A DNA stretch of 64,000 bases, taken from positions 29,404 through 93,403 of the forward strand of contig CAZSRX010000013.1 in NCBI GenBank assembly GCA_964609675.1, given 5' to 3'. A program made the position numbers and the translations under genes. Under the pieces are notes generated by a model. It was not told where the DNA came from. It ran no database searches and saw nothing but the letters and a program-made list of their open reading frames with translations. This DNA is from CAZSRX01 sp964609675 [NCBI: uncultured Bacteroidota bacterium] (lineage in GTDB: Bacteria; CLD3; SB21). Below are positions 53,664 to 63,959 of this stretch, one piece after another; position 1 is the first letter of the stretch, and each line of letters begins with the position of its first letter.

Positions 53664-55085
53664 TTACTCTTCAGGCGGGTAATACCGGGTATAAACAATA
53701 TCGCTCAGGCGTATGGCCTCTTTGCAATAGGGATCCACGCGGTGCTGGTTCAATGTCATATCAATAAAATTCATCGCTTGTTTCCATTTCCGCGTGATAT
53801 TGATCTGCCGGATGAATTCCTGGTATTCGTTCTGATTATTATTGAATATCTTTTTCAAAATAATTTTTTCATCTTTCGCGGTAATCAGCGTTTCTACCGG
53901 CACCAGAACCTCTGCTTCCTTCAGCCGCAGCAGTTTGATGGATTTGGTATCGTTGTCAAATTTTTCGACTAATTCCTGCTTAATGAACTGGCCGGTAATC
54001 TCCCGGTCAATGGATTCCGGCCTCAGCAGTTCGCTGGGAATATGAACGTCCCGTTCCACGGTTTTCGGTTCCGTCTTAACCGATCCGGTAATTCCGGTAG
54101 GTTCGTGATTGAGGTGAATCGATTTCTGCGAAAGAATATTATTAATATCTATAAGCTCGCCGCTGTCTTCATCGGGCTTTTTCCCGGTTAAAGAAACTTG
54201 ATCGGGTGATTTAACCGGCACCGGTTCAGGGACTAACGCCGGCTGTTCGTTAGATACAATCGGTTTTTCAATTACAGGCGTTTCTGCCGTTAAACCGGTC
54301 AGTGCCTGCTTGTCCTGCAGAATAATAAATCGGTTCAGCACCTGCCTGAGACCGTATAAATTCATCTCCTTATTGTCAAGTTCTTTCTCAATGTTCAGCG
54401 CCATCACGTAATCGTCTAATTGCCGGTCCTTGAAAGCTTCAATCAGGATATCAATGTCTAAACTGTCGCTGTTTTTGCCGATCAGTTCGTTGAGGTCCTT
54501 GATAATCAGGCCGCAGACTTTCAAAATATTATCAAGATTGCCCTTATGGAACAGACTTTGATTGATTTCCTGAATCAGCAGGCGGAATTGGCCTTTGGTC
54601 ATGTGGGTTAGATTTTTGGCTTTGGCATACCGTTCCAGGGCGTCGGGATAATATCGGAATTTTTCGAACTGGCGCATCTGAGCCACTACAGCAGTCACCG
54701 GCTGAGCGGCCACGGCGGTGTACATCAGTTCATCCGTTGTTTCCAGCGGCTTGACCAGAAAGCGCAGTTTGATCATCAAGGTTTCTTTAAGGATGGTATG
54801 GGCCGTCTGACGGGAAATTTTAAAGTTTTTTTTCAGGTTATCTATAAAATGATCCACGCTTTTTTGTACGGCCGGGCTCTCATATTGGAATAAGGCCTCG
54901 CCGCTCAGAATGCGCTCCCTTTCCTGCTGAAAGAGATGCTCATAATGAATCATAAATATTTTCCTGACCAATTCATCGGCATCAGGGCCGGTTAGGTCAT
55001 AGTAAGATAAAGGATCAGCCGCTGGGTGTATTTTGGCTTCCAGCTGACGGTACACGTTTTCTACAATGGCATCAAACATAAGCAT
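53664..55085 (-). CDS. Protein of unknown function in the gyrA-rex run
   Basis: I do not recognise this 473-residue protein. It has no signal peptide or membrane segment. Residues 1-270 are mostly helical with many charged residues. Residues about 270-360 are rich in Pro, Glu, Lys and Ser and probably disordered. The last 110 residues are helical again and end in YTRYYPPEE. It starts on the last base of the rex stop codon (TAATG), with GGAGG four bases before. A second ATG two codons later is equally possible. It reads directly into the CcmD-like gene. A link to redox control by Rex is only suggested by position. Confidence 0.75.
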   Translation of the reverse strand: MLMFDAIVENVYRQLEAKIHPAADPLSYYDLTGPDADELVRKIFMIHYEHLFQQERERILSGEALFQYESPAVQKSVDHFIDNLKKNFKISRQTAHTILKETLMIKLRFLVKPLETTDELMYTAVAAQPVTAVVAQMRQFEKFRYYPDALERYAKAKNLTHMTKGQFRLLIQEINQSLFHKGNLDNILKVCGLIIKDLNELIGKNSDSLDIDILIEAFKDRQLDDYVMALNIEKELDNKEMNLYGLRQVLNRFIILQDKQALTGLTAETPVIEKPIVSNEQPALVPEPVPVKSPDQVSLTGKKPDEDSGELIDINNILSQKSIHLNHEPTGITGSVKTEPKTVERDVHIPSELLRPESIDREITGQFIKQELVEKFDNDTKSIKLLRLKEAEVLVPVETLITAKDEKIILKKIFNNNQNEYQEFIRQINITRKWKQAMNFIDMTLNQHRVDPYCKEAIRLSDIVYTRYYPPEE

Positions 55086-55741
55086 TATGCCTCCTGAGCG
55101 GATGAAATACCGGTGTTTTTCTTGTAACGCTGATTAATATAATACGTTAGCACTTCCATTTCGATAGCTATATCGGCTTGCCGGACGACAACATCCTGCG
55201 GAACGTCCAGTTTTCTGGGCGCAAAGTTCAGAATGGCCTTTACGCCGGTTTTAACTACGCGTTCAGTAACCATCTGAGCGGCGTCGGACGGCACGGTAAT
55301 GGCAGCAATTTCGATTTTCTCATGCTGGAAAATTTCATCCATATACTGAATATCGGCAACAACCAGTGCGCCGACCTGCTGGCCTATTTTTTGAGGATTA
55401 TTGTCGAGTATCGCCTTAATCAGAAATCCGTGGTGTTCCAGTTCCGGATAATGGAGCAATGCGGAGCCCATGCTTCCGGCGCCCAGCACCGCGACATTCC
55501 AGGTGCGGTGAATGCCGAGAATCTGACCGATCTGTTTATTCAGCAGGCTCGTGTCGTATCCGAGGCCGCGCCGCCCGAAGCTTCCGAAAAACGAGAGGTC
55601 CTTACGAACCTGGGCGGAGGTTAAGCCTTCCAGATTGCCAATTTCATCGGAAGATATATGCTGAACGCCTTTCTGAATAAGCCGTTCCAGGAGACGATAA
55701 TACTTAGATAAACGCCGTATGGTGGATTCCGGTATTTTCAT
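55085..55741 (-). CDS. rex: Redox-sensing transcriptional repressor Rex
   Basis: The 218-residue protein senses the NADH/NAD+ ratio and represses fermentation and respiration genes when NAD+ is high. The N-terminal winged helix has PESTIRRLSKYYRLLERL and SAQVRKDLSFFGSFGRRGLGY, the DNA-contact region. The Rossmann domain has VAVLGAGSMGSALLHY, and the C-terminal swapped helix is present. Length is standard (about 210-220). The gene lies 22 bases after gyrA and shares a base with the unknown gene that follows. I did not find a clear Rex operator in the window. Confidence 0.97.
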   Translation of the reverse strand: MKIPESTIRRLSKYYRLLERLIQKGVQHISSDEIGNLEGLTSAQVRKDLSFFGSFGRRGLGYDTSLLNKQIGQILGIHRTWNVAVLGAGSMGSALLHYPELEHHGFLIKAILDNNPQKIGQQVGALVVADIQYMDEIFQHEKIEIAAITVPSDAAQMVTERVVKTGVKAILNFAPRKLDVPQDVVVRQADIAIEMEVLTYYINQRYKKNTGISSAQEA

Positions 55742-55763
55742 AGACTTTTCCTGGTGTTGATTA

Positions 55764-58214
55764 TCATTCGCTGGCTTCTTCCTGTTCTTCTTCCTGGATG
55801 CTGGTAATGTCAGAGATTTTGTCGCCCTCTTTGAGTTTGACTAAGCGTACGCCCTGGGTGTTACGCCCCATCGTACGAATTTCGGACATCTTGAGCCGTA
55901 TCACCATGCCGTTTTCGGTAATAATCATCAGGTCTTCATTATCGACAACTTCCCGGATGGCGATCATATCGCCGGTTTTTTCCGTGGATTTCATCGTAAT
56001 AATGCCCTTGCCTCCGCGGCGGGTAACACGGTAGTCGGACACTTCGCTGCGCTTGCCATACCCTTGATCCGAAACAACCAGAATTGTTCCGTTTTCGCGG
56101 TGCAGCGCGACAACACCGATTACATAATCCTTTTTGGCCAGATCAATGCCGGCTACGCCCCGCGCCGAACGGCCCATTTCGCGGACGTCCGTTTCGCGGA
56201 ACCGGATGGCCATGCCGTCGTGCGTGCCGAGGATGATATCCTGGGACCCGTTGGTCAGTTTGGCATCCACGAGGTCGTCCTTATCTTCAATGGTAATCGC
56301 TATGATGCCGCCCTTGCGCGGATTCGAAAATTCCGAGAGATTCGTTTTTTTGATGGTACCCTGTTTGGTAACCATCACCACGGATAATTTTTCGTCAAAT
56401 TCTTTAACGGCGATAAACGCGCGGATTTTTTCGTCCGGCTGCTGTTCAATGAGGTTGGTAATGTGCTTGCCACGGGCGGCTTTGCCCACCTGCGGAATAT
56501 CGTACACCTTGAGCCAGTAACAGCGGCCTTTGTTGGTGAAGAACATCATGTACTGATGGGTAGAAGCGACGAACAAGTGTTCAATGTAATCGTCTTCCTT
56601 GGTCTGACCGCCGGCAACGCCTACGCCGCCGCGGCTCTGACGCCGGTACCCGCTCACAGGAAACCGCTTGATGTAGCCCTGATGGGAAATCGTTACCACC
56701 ATTTCTTCTTCAGCGATTGTGTCCTCGTAATCGATTTCCTGCAGTTCCTGTTTCACGATTTCCGTGCGCCGTTCGTCGCCGAAAATTTTCTTAATTTCGG
56801 CCAGTTCGTCCTTGATAATCTGCATGCGTTTGGGCCGGCTGGAGAGAATGCCTTTCAGTTTCTCAATCAGCTTGATGGTTTCACGGTATTCGTCCTCGAT
56901 TTTTTTGACTTCCAGGCTGGTGAGGCGCTGTAACTGCATCTTGAGGATTTCCGTGGACTGGATTTCCGACAGCTTGAATTTCTTCATCAGGCCTTCTTTG
57001 GCGGTCGGTACATCCTTGGATTTTTTGATGAGTGCAATCACGGCGTCAATGTTTTCGAGCGCGATTTTTAATCCTTCGAGGATATGCGCCCGTTTCTCGG
57101 CGGCTTCAAGGTCAAACTGCGTGCGGCGCACCACCACGTCGTGGCGATGATTGATGAAGTGAACCAGCATATCTTTCAGGTTCAGCGTCACCGGGCGGCC
57201 GTCCACCAGCGCCAGCATAATGATACCGAAGGTCGTCTGCATCTGCGTGTGCTTGAACAACTGGTTCAGAATGACCTGGGCGTTGGCGTCGCGCTTCAGT
57301 TCAATCACGATGCGCAGACCATCGCGGTCGGATTCGTCGCGCAGGGCGGCAATGTCCTCGACTTTTTTGTCGCGTACGAGTTCGGAAATTTTTTCAATCA
57401 GGTTTGCCTTGTTGACCTGGTACGGGATTTCGGAAATAATGATGCTCATGCGCCCGTTTTTGGCGGTTTCAATGGCCGCCCTCGCCCGCAGGATAATCTT
57501 GCCGCGTCCCGTCTCGTAGGCTTCCTTGATCCCCGCGATGCCGTTAATGATGCCGGCGGTGGGAAAATCAGGGCCTTTGATGACTTTCATCAGTTCTTTG
57601 ATGGTCACTTCGGGATCATCGATCACCTTAAAGATGCCGTCAATCACTTCCGAAAGATTGTGCGGCGGGATATTTGTCGCCATGCCCACCGCGATACCGG
57701 ACGAGCCGTTAATCAGCAGGTTCGGTATCACCGCCGGCAGAACTTCTGGCATGGTCAGCGTATCGTCGAAATTGGGAACAAAATTTACGGTGTTTTTCTC
57801 CAAATCTTTCAGGATTTCCTCAGCAATCCGCGACAGCCGCACCTCGGTATAACGCATCGCCGCCGGGGAATCACCGTCCACCGAACCGAAATTGCCCTGC
57901 CCGTCCACCAGCGGATAGCGCAGGGAAAACGGTTGCACCATGCGCACAATCGTATCGTATACCGCCGTATCGCCGTGCGGATGATATTTACCGAGCACTT
58001 CGCCGACTACACGCGCGGATTTTTTGTAAGGTTTGTTGTAACTTAAACCTAATTCGTTCATGCCGAACAGCACCCGCCGGTGTACCGGTTTGAGTCCATC
58101 GCGTACGTCGGGTATCGCGCGCGAAACGATAACCGACATGGAATAATCGATATAGCAATCGCGCATTTCCTGTTCAATATCAACCGGAAGAATTTTTTCA
58201 GTGATCAATGCCAT
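55764..58214 (-). CDS. gyrA: DNA gyrase subunit A
   Basis: The 816-residue subunit cuts and rejoins DNA for negative supercoiling together with GyrB. The catalytic Tyr122 is in [10 protein letters not shown]. The quinolone-resistance region reads [12 protein letters not shown] with Thr83 and Asp87 (E. coli numbers coincide). The C-terminal domain has six beta-pinwheel repeats. The GyrA-box region reads [12 protein letters not shown], a somewhat degenerate form of QRRGGKG, which still fits GyrA rather than ParC. It begins the run with rex. GyrB is not in the window. A gap of 285 AT-rich bases upstream (58215-58499) holds the promoter and no gene. Confidence 0.96.
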   Translation of the reverse strand: MALITEKILPVDIEQEMRDCYIDYSMSVIVSRAIPDVRDGLKPVHRRVLFGMNELGLSYNKPYKKSARVVGEVLGKYHPHGDTAVYDTIVRMVQPFSLRYPLVDGQGNFGSVDGDSPAAMRYTEVRLSRIAEEILKDLEKNTVNFVPNFDDTLTMPEVLPAVIPNLLINGSSGIAVGMATNIPPHNLSEVIDGIFKVIDDPEVTIKELMKVIKGPDFPTAGIINGIAGIKEAYETGRGKIILRARAAIETAKNGRMSIIISEIPYQVNKANLIEKISELVRDKKVEDIAALRDESDRDGLRIVIELKRDANAQVILNQLFKHTQMQTTFGIIMLALVDGRPVTLNLKDMLVHFINHRHDVVVRRTQFDLEAAEKRAHILEGLKIALENIDAVIALIKKSKDVPTAKEGLMKKFKLSEIQSTEILKMQLQRLTSLEVKKIEDEYRETIKLIEKLKGILSSRPKRMQIIKDELAEIKKIFGDERRTEIVKQELQEIDYEDTIAEEEMVVTISHQGYIKRFPVSGYRRQSRGGVGVAGGQTKEDDYIEHLFVASTHQYMMFFTNKGRCYWLKVYDIPQVGKAARGKHITNLIEQQPDEKIRAFIAVKEFDEKLSVVMVTKQGTIKKTNLSEFSNPRKGGIIAITIEDKDDLVDAKLTNGSQDIILGTHDGMAIRFRETDVREMGRSARGVAGIDLAKKDYVIGVVALHRENGTILVVSDQGYGKRSEVSDYRVTRRGGKGIITMKSTEKTGDMIAIREVVDNEDLMIITENGMVIRLKMSEIRTMGRNTQGVRLVKLKEGDKISDITSIQEEEQEEASE

Positions 58215-58499
58215 TGAGATTACAGACTCCTATAATACATTAAAATAAACGCGACAATATACGGTAATATTATGTTTTTTACAAATTTTTTTATGAAAAT
58301 TATTTAAAATTTTCTTCTCGTAAACAGCTATAAAATATAACCTTAATATGATACTATGCTTAAGATTTTCATTGACCGCTCCCATTGGTTGAGGCAAAAT
58401 ATCATCATGCATTTTTCAACGCGTTAAAAAATCTTGAATAAGAATTATTTTTTTCTTATTATGCACGCGAATTTTTTTTAAAAAAAAGAAAGGAAAAGT

Positions 58500-60791
58500 A
58501 TGCGATTGGTCAGAATATTGTTTATGTCATTAATTATCAGCGGAAGTGTTTTAGCCGGCGGCAAGATTACCGGAAAAGTTACGGATGCCTCCACCGGAAA
58601 GGGATTACCATCCGCCAATATAACGCTTAACGTTACCAATGCAGGCACAACTTCCGATCGTGAAGGCCGTTATACCTTTAATAACGTGGCGGAAGGCATG
58701 TGGGTACTGAATATTACTTTTATTGGTTATAAACCATTTACCATAACCCTCAACATCCGGGATGGCGAAACGGTTACAGCGGATGCGGCCCTCACCCCCA
58801 CTTCATTCCAGTCGGACGAAATTGTCATAACGGCCACGAAGACCGAGCGCAAGGTCAATGAAATACCCAACCGCGTCCAGATTATCACCGCACAGAATAT
58901 ACAAAATGCTCCGGTAGAGACTATTGATGACGCGATGCTGTACACCTCCGGACTTACCGTCAGCCGGACGGCCAGCCTCTGGTCCAGTAAAGCCACGGTC
59001 AACTTCCGTGGACTGAGTACCGAACAGGGGCGTACGCTGATTTTGTACGACGGGAGCAACATCAATAAAACCGACGGCGGCAGCGTGAACTGGAATCAAA
59101 TCAATCCGCTGACCGTAGAGCGTATTGAAATATCCAAAGGCGCCAACTCCTCCCTGTACGGTAATAACGCGATGGGCGGCGTCATTAACATTATTAATAA
59201 AAAACCGTCCGGTTTACTTCATGCGATCACATCCACGGAATACGGCTCGTTTAATACTATAGGCAATAAGTTATATATCGCCAGCGCATATGAAAATTTC
59301 TTTGTTAAATTTCATTCCTTGTACCGCACCAGCGACGGCTATTTTACCGATCCCGTCAAAGAACGCGATACGAATTCCGCTAAAGCCGATTTAAAAGAAA
59401 TGCAGATCGGCGGCAGTATCGGATATGATTTCAGCCGGAACCATGCCATCGAATTGTCCACATTATATTATGACGGCACCAGAGGCACCGGCTTAAGATA
59501 TTTGTTGGGTTCTAAAAAAGGCACCCAGAATACATATAAAAATTATCTGCACCAGTTCAGATACCGCGGCGCCTATCATCAAACCCAGTGGTCGGCTCAG
59601 GCTTTTTATCTGAAAGAAAATTATCTGGACCGTAATGAGTCCTTGCGCGGAACATCTTATACGCGTTATGATGTCGATTCCAAAAGGTATGACAAGGGCA
59701 TGGGCGCAACAGTCACTCAACTGATCAGCGGCGCCAATACGCTGACCGCCGGTCTTGATTTAAAATGGGGCCGTGTGGATGCCGCCGACGTTTATAAAAC
59801 ATCTTCCGATCAGGTGATTAATCAGGGCCGTATGGTTTTTACCAGTGGTTATCTGCAGGATGAATGGAATTTTATGGATAACCATGTTAAAGTCATCGCC
59901 GGAATGCGTTACGATTATGCCAAATTTTCCAAAGGACGTTTTCTGTTGATTAATTCAACAAGCGCCACGTCGTTCTTAAGCAATTTTCAGGATACGTTAG
60001 AGAGCAAAAGCTGGCAAGCCCTCAGTCCGAAAGTTTCGGTTCAGTATAAGTCCGGCGAACAGTGGCGGGTTTTTGCTCTGTACGGCAGAGGCTATCGGCC
60101 TCCCGTTCTGGACGATATGTGCCGCACCGGGCGTTTCTCCAAAGGGCTCAAGCTGGCCAATCCGGAACTCCGCCCGGAAACCATGGACAATTTTGAGGCC
60201 GGATTGGATGTCAGGCCGTTTGAAGCGTGTGGTATTAATACCTCCGCATTTTATTCCATCGGCAATGATTTTATCTATGATATCAGTACCGGCGATTCCA
60301 CCCGTATTAACAACCGCTGGCGACCCATTATGGTCAAAGACAACATCAGCAGCGTGGAATTCTACGGCGCTGAAATCGATGCTAATTTGGATCTGCATCC
60401 GAAATTTACCGCTTTTCTCAATTATTCTTATATTCATACCGAAATAAAGAACTTCGACATCAAAGATTCCCGATATGATACGGACCTGACCGGCAAACAC
60501 CTGACCGACGTGCCGCCTAATCAATTTAATCTGGGCTTTACATGGAAGTATCATCCGTATTTCAACCTGATGACCGTACTGCGGTATAAAGACGCACAAT
60601 GGCAGGACGACCTGAATACACAGAAAATAAACTATTACACAACGCTGGATTTTAAAGCCTGGGCTCAGATCCACCGTTATTTAATGTTATCCGTCAGTTG
60701 TCAGAATCTTGGCAATGAAAAATTCATAGACGCCAAAGGACTGCAGTCACCCGGACGGACTTTTTTTGTGGAACTCACCGCGCAGTATTAA
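58500..60791 (+). CDS. TonB-dependent outer membrane receptor with carboxypeptidase-regulatory-like domain
   Basis: The 763-residue protein has a signal peptide (about 1-20, ending VLAGGK) and the CarboxypepD_reg-like domain (about 22-105, GKVTDASTGKGLPSANITLN). The plug starts at IVITATKTERKVNEIPNRVQ and has GLSTEQGRTLILYDG and NAMGGVINIINKKP. A barrel of about 22 strands ends in GRTFFVELTAQY. This is the group that takes up metal chelates, vitamin B12 or oligomers. Ligand is unknown. GGAAAAG lies before the ATG, and a strong terminator follows. It is a different subtype from the longer Oar-like receptor at 29375. Confidence 0.93.
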   Translation: MRLVRILFMSLIISGSVLAGGKITGKVTDASTGKGLPSANITLNVTNAGTTSDREGRYTFNNVAEGMWVLNITFIGYKPFTITLNIRDGETVTADAALTPTSFQSDEIVITATKTERKVNEIPNRVQIITAQNIQNAPVETIDDAMLYTSGLTVSRTASLWSSKATVNFRGLSTEQGRTLILYDGSNINKTDGGSVNWNQINPLTVERIEISKGANSSLYGNNAMGGVINIINKKPSGLLHAITSTEYGSFNTIGNKLYIASAYENFFVKFHSLYRTSDGYFTDPVKERDTNSAKADLKEMQIGGSIGYDFSRNHAIELSTLYYDGTRGTGLRYLLGSKKGTQNTYKNYLHQFRYRGAYHQTQWSAQAFYLKENYLDRNESLRGTSYTRYDVDSKRYDKGMGATVTQLISGANTLTAGLDLKWGRVDAADVYKTSSDQVINQGRMVFTSGYLQDEWNFMDNHVKVIAGMRYDYAKFSKGRFLLINSTSATSFLSNFQDTLESKSWQALSPKVSVQYKSGEQWRVFALYGRGYRPPVLDDMCRTGRFSKGLKLANPELRPETMDNFEAGLDVRPFEACGINTSAFYSIGNDFIYDISTGDSTRINNRWRPIMVKDNISSVEFYGAEIDANLDLHPKFTAFLNYSYIHTEIKNFDIKDSRYDTDLTGKHLTDVPPNQFNLGFTWKYHPYFNLMTVLRYKDAQWQDDLNTQKINYYTTLDFKAWAQIHRYLMLSVSCQNLGNEKFIDAKGLQSPGRTFFVELTAQY

Positions 60792-60811
60792 AAGTTATAG
60801 AAATGGAAAAT

Positions 60812-60848
60812 AAAAAACGGACTGAATATATGATGCAGTCCGTTTTTT
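60812..60848. terminator. Bidirectional terminator between the TonB receptor and the TlpA-like gene
   Basis: AAAACGGACTG pairs with CAGTCCGTTTT, with an A-run before and a T-run after. It can therefore stop transcription from both sides, after the plus-strand receptor and after the minus-strand thioredoxin gene. Confidence 0.9.
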
Positions 60849-60871
60849 ATTTTAATGACAGACTTTTTCTT

Positions 60872-61348
60872 CTACATAGCTTTCTGTAATCCGTTAATAA
60901 ATGTTCCTTTGGATTGCAAACCGATGAACTGCTCGATGACTTTGCCATCTTTATTGATGATAAGGGTTTTGGGAATACTTGAAATGCTGAATTGATTGAT
61001 GAAGTCCTGATCGGCAAACCATACCGGATAATCTATTTTCAATTTACCGTTTAAGTCGGCTTTCACCACATCAACGCTTTGGTCCACGGATACCCCAAGT
61101 ACAACCACGTTTTTATCTTTATATTCATGATAAATCTCGTTAAGATCCGGGATTTCCTTTACGCAAGGAGGACACCAGGTGGCCCAGATGTTAAGCAAAA
61201 CGGTTTTACCGTAAAATTGTGAAAAACTGTTGGATTTACCTTCAAGATCCGTTATCGTGAAATTCACAGCACCATCCGGCGGGCTGGTCTTGCCGCAAGA
61301 CATTAGTATCAGAGGGATCAGGAAAAAGGGCAGGAAAAGTTTATGCAT
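60872..61348 (-). CDS. TlpA/ResA-like thiol-disulfide oxidoreductase lipoprotein
   Basis: The 158-residue protein has a lipoprotein signal with lipobox LMSC, so it is attached to a membrane. The thioredoxin fold has NIWATWCPPCVKEIPDLN, with the redox-active CPPC pair, and the cis-Pro in ISSIPKTLII. Such proteins keep cytochrome c apoproteins or other periplasmic thiols reduced. It is 66 bases after dsbD on the same strand, and DsbD would supply its electrons. No haem lyase gene is in the window, but a CcmD-like gene lies nearby. Confidence 0.92.
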   Translation of the reverse strand: MHKLFLPFFLIPLILMSCGKTSPPDGAVNFTITDLEGKSNSFSQFYGKTVLLNIWATWCPPCVKEIPDLNEIYHEYKDKNVVVLGVSVDQSVDVVKADLNGKLKIDYPVWFADQDFINQFSISSIPKTLIINKDGKVIEQFIGLQSKGTFINGLQKAM

Positions 61349-61413
61349 TAGTATATATCCTTTCGTTTTCTTCGTAACGCATCTTGAGTTTGAAATATTC
61401 CAGAAATTGTGTT

Positions 61414-63384
61414 TTACTTCAAACTTTTTTCCAGCCCTTTACGTAAAAACCGTTTAAACACTTCGGGATCGCGCTCCAGCCCGCCAAACATGGCATGCAC
61501 CTTTTCCTCAGGATCTACGATGGCATAAAACGGGAGGGCCACGCTGCCGACAAGCCGCTGCTGCAGTTCCTGATTAAACGCTTTCTTTTCGCCAAAATCA
61601 GTCCATAGACGGACCAGAATCATATCGTTGAAAATATTCTGCACGTCTTTGCGCGTAAACATCGTCTTTTCCATCAGCCGGCAGTTGGTGCAGGTTTTTC
61701 CGGTAAAATCGATAAACATCGGCAGACCGGTTTCCCGGGATTTCGTCAGGGCGGATTCATAATCCTCAATCCAGTGTTCTGCGGATTCAGCGGCTTTACC
61801 GGATTCCACCCGCGCAAAGGTGCCGTAATCCTGCGGCGGCAGATAGGAATCAATATCGGCCTGCAGGGGATTGTTGAACAGACCGTAAAACAAATAGGTC
61901 GTGAGACTTAAGAATAAAATAGCCAAAGAGGTGCGGGCAAACCCGATTTTGGACACCTCGTCATCTTCCGAAAACCGCAGTTTTCCCAGCAGGTAAAAAC
62001 CCGTCATACCGAACAACACGATCCAGATCGACAGCAGGGCCGGCCGGGTGAGAAACTGTAAATCCAGAACCAGATCCACGTTGCTGAAAAATTTAAACGC
62101 CGCCGCGATTTCCACCAGCGCCATGGTAATCTTTGTTGCGTGCAGCCATCCGCCGCTTTTCGGCATATTAGCCAGGTACTGCGGAAACAGCGACAGCAGA
62201 AAGAACGGCGCGGCAAAAGCCGTGGCAAACACCAGCATGCCGATAACCGGCAGGAACCATTCGCCCTGCGCAGACGCGACCATCAGAATGCCTAGAAACT
62301 GCACCGTACAAGTGAAGGATACCAGTGTAAACGTGACGCCCGCGAAAAGCGTACCCGCATAGCCCTGCGAGTCGGCTTTTTGCTGGGATAAGTTGACCAG
62401 AAACGACGGCAACCTTATTTCAAACACGCCGAACAGGCTGATGGCAAAAACAATAAACAAAACACCGATAAATAAATTAACCCACACGTTTGCCGCGAAA
62501 TTCTGCGCGCCCGTAGCGCCCAGAATCAGCGACATCAGCCAGCCAAAGACCGTAAAAGAAAAGATGATCCCAAAGGCATATACTACCGATTTCTTAATGG
62601 CCTGTTTCCGCGATGCGGCGGAATGCTTGGTGAAAAACGATACGGTAATGGGAATCATCGGGAACACGCAGGGCGTCAGCAGGGCCAGTAAACCGGTCAG
62701 AAAAGCCAGCCCGATAAATGATAGCAGCGACTCCTGCCGCAGCGTGTCATACGAATGCGTACGCTCCGATATGGATTTCTCGGTAGTATCCGTTTCCGTT
62801 ACAATTTTTTTAAGCGTATCGACAACGCCGCCCGCCTGACCGGAGACGACGGTTTCCGTATCCATCGGAATGTTTTTGACGTCATTTCGGCCTGCGGCTT
62901 TGACTGTATGGGACATCGCGATAAGATCTTTTGAAATCCGGTGTTCAACAGTAATCGTCTTGGGCGGCAGACAGTACGATTCCGTGCAGGCCTGATACAG
63001 GAATTCGATCTGGATAACATCGCCTTCGTTCAGGGGACTGAGAACTTTCATGTTTTGCTGAAAACCGACCACACCGGAGTGCCAGGTGACCTCCACGCCG
63101 AAACCCTCATCAAAATGTTTCTTTCCGAGGGGCGCAATCAGTCCGCCGTTAAGCATGATTCCTTTGGGCAACTTGAACGAAATCGCTGTGGATATCGGCC
63201 CATCCGGTTCCTTGATGCCGTATATGTGATATTGCCGGTTAATATCGGCTTGTATCAGCATGGTAAACTGACCTTTCTGTATGTTCTTCTCGGTCGTGGT
63301 CAGGGTAACAACGGTTTCTTGCGCCCATAAAGCAGCGGCCGCAGTCAAAAATGATATAAGCAAGACTGATATTCTAAGATTCAT
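61414..63384 (-). CDS. dsbD: Thiol:disulfide interchange protein DsbD
   Basis: The 656-residue protein carries electrons from cytoplasmic thioredoxin across the membrane to periplasmic thiols. A signal peptide (about 1-21) precedes the N-terminal domain with the redox cysteines in CTESYC. The eight-helix membrane domain has LLTPCVFPMIPI and VSFTCTVQFLG. The C-terminal thioredoxin domain has TGKTCTNCRLMEKTMF. All six working cysteines are present. It is followed by the TlpA-like gene, a probable client. No alternative function is likely. Confidence 0.96.
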   Translation of the reverse strand: MNLRISVLLISFLTAAAALWAQETVVTLTTTEKNIQKGQFTMLIQADINRQYHIYGIKEPDGPISTAISFKLPKGIMLNGGLIAPLGKKHFDEGFGVEVTWHSGVVGFQQNMKVLSPLNEGDVIQIEFLYQACTESYCLPPKTITVEHRISKDLIAMSHTVKAAGRNDVKNIPMDTETVVSGQAGGVVDTLKKIVTETDTTEKSISERTHSYDTLRQESLLSFIGLAFLTGLLALLTPCVFPMIPITVSFFTKHSAASRKQAIKKSVVYAFGIIFSFTVFGWLMSLILGATGAQNFAANVWVNLFIGVLFIVFAISLFGVFEIRLPSFLVNLSQQKADSQGYAGTLFAGVTFTLVSFTCTVQFLGILMVASAQGEWFLPVIGMLVFATAFAAPFFLLSLFPQYLANMPKSGGWLHATKITMALVEIAAAFKFFSNVDLVLDLQFLTRPALLSIWIVLFGMTGFYLLGKLRFSEDDEVSKIGFARTSLAILFLSLTTYLFYGLFNNPLQADIDSYLPPQDYGTFARVESGKAAESAEHWIEDYESALTKSRETGLPMFIDFTGKTCTNCRLMEKTMFTRKDVQNIFNDMILVRLWTDFGEKKAFNQELQQRLVGSVALPFYAIVDPEEKVHAMFGGLERDPEVFKRFLRKGLEKSLK

Positions 63385-63480
63385 AGCTGTAGCATCCCTG
63401 AGTTAAGATTTTTTTAATATTGTAAAAACTTTCAAACATATATTAATTTGCCTGTAATGTCAAGCGGATTAACTATGGGC

Positions 63481-63959
63481 TCAGTGCGTCAGCGCAAAGG
63501 TTCCTCGTTTCACTTCCAGCCGTATGTCTTCTTCCAAGGCCTTCAGGTCGAAATCCTGTTCGACAATCTGATGAAACGTCAGGCCTTTCCGGTCAATGAG
63601 ATACGTGACTAATAAGCGATATTTGAAATATCTGAACGACATGGATTCATCCGTACTGTCTGCCAAGAATATTTGCATACCTTTTACGGCATTATAGGAA
63701 CTCGCTTGACTATGTATTCGCATTAATCTTCTTCTTTCCATCCAGGCATTAAACGGGTTTTCAGCAGGCCGAACTCCTCCTCCACATACCGATGCGCGAT
63801 TTCATGGGTCAACACGCTTTCGAGTGTCCGGATGTTATTATTTTTGCGGTGGCTGATGTCCGCTTCGGATTGAAAATCTGTTTTTGAAATTATCATGTGA
63901 TTGATTACCGGATAACTCACCCCAAAAGAACCTGAACGCATCGGATTAACCCGGAATTG
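63481..63959 (-). pseudogene. Broken zinc-metallopeptidase-like gene
   Basis: Two overlapping minus-strand frames (63941-63723 and 63741-63481) are parts of one protein. The first has the zinc motif HEIAH in LESVLTHEIAHRYVEEEFG, followed by PGWKEED and then TAA (63725-63723). Reading through the stop gives Cys-Glu-Tyr-Ile in the same frame. The continuation, YNAVKGMQIFLADSTDESMS and KYRLLVTYLIDRKG, is in the other frame. I therefore see one nonsense change (probably Tyr TAT to TAA) and one frameshift within about 30 bases. The frame also stops (TGA, 63960-63962) seven codons before the first ATG. Family-level homologues of the type WKxEGYCEYIA are known to me as gluzincin-like hypothetical proteins. 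The remaining N-terminal part is lost or in another frame outside the window. Confidence 0.7.

Noticed and set aside
55764-58214. Assignment as topoisomerase IV subunit ParC
   Set aside because: The full C-terminal pinwheel domain and the GyrA-box-like RRQSRGGVG segment fit GyrA better, although the box is not perfect.
58230-58412. A 60-codon minus-strand frame upstream of gyrA
   Set aside because: It lies in the AT-rich promoter gap, has no ribosome site, and its composition is that of non-coding sequence.
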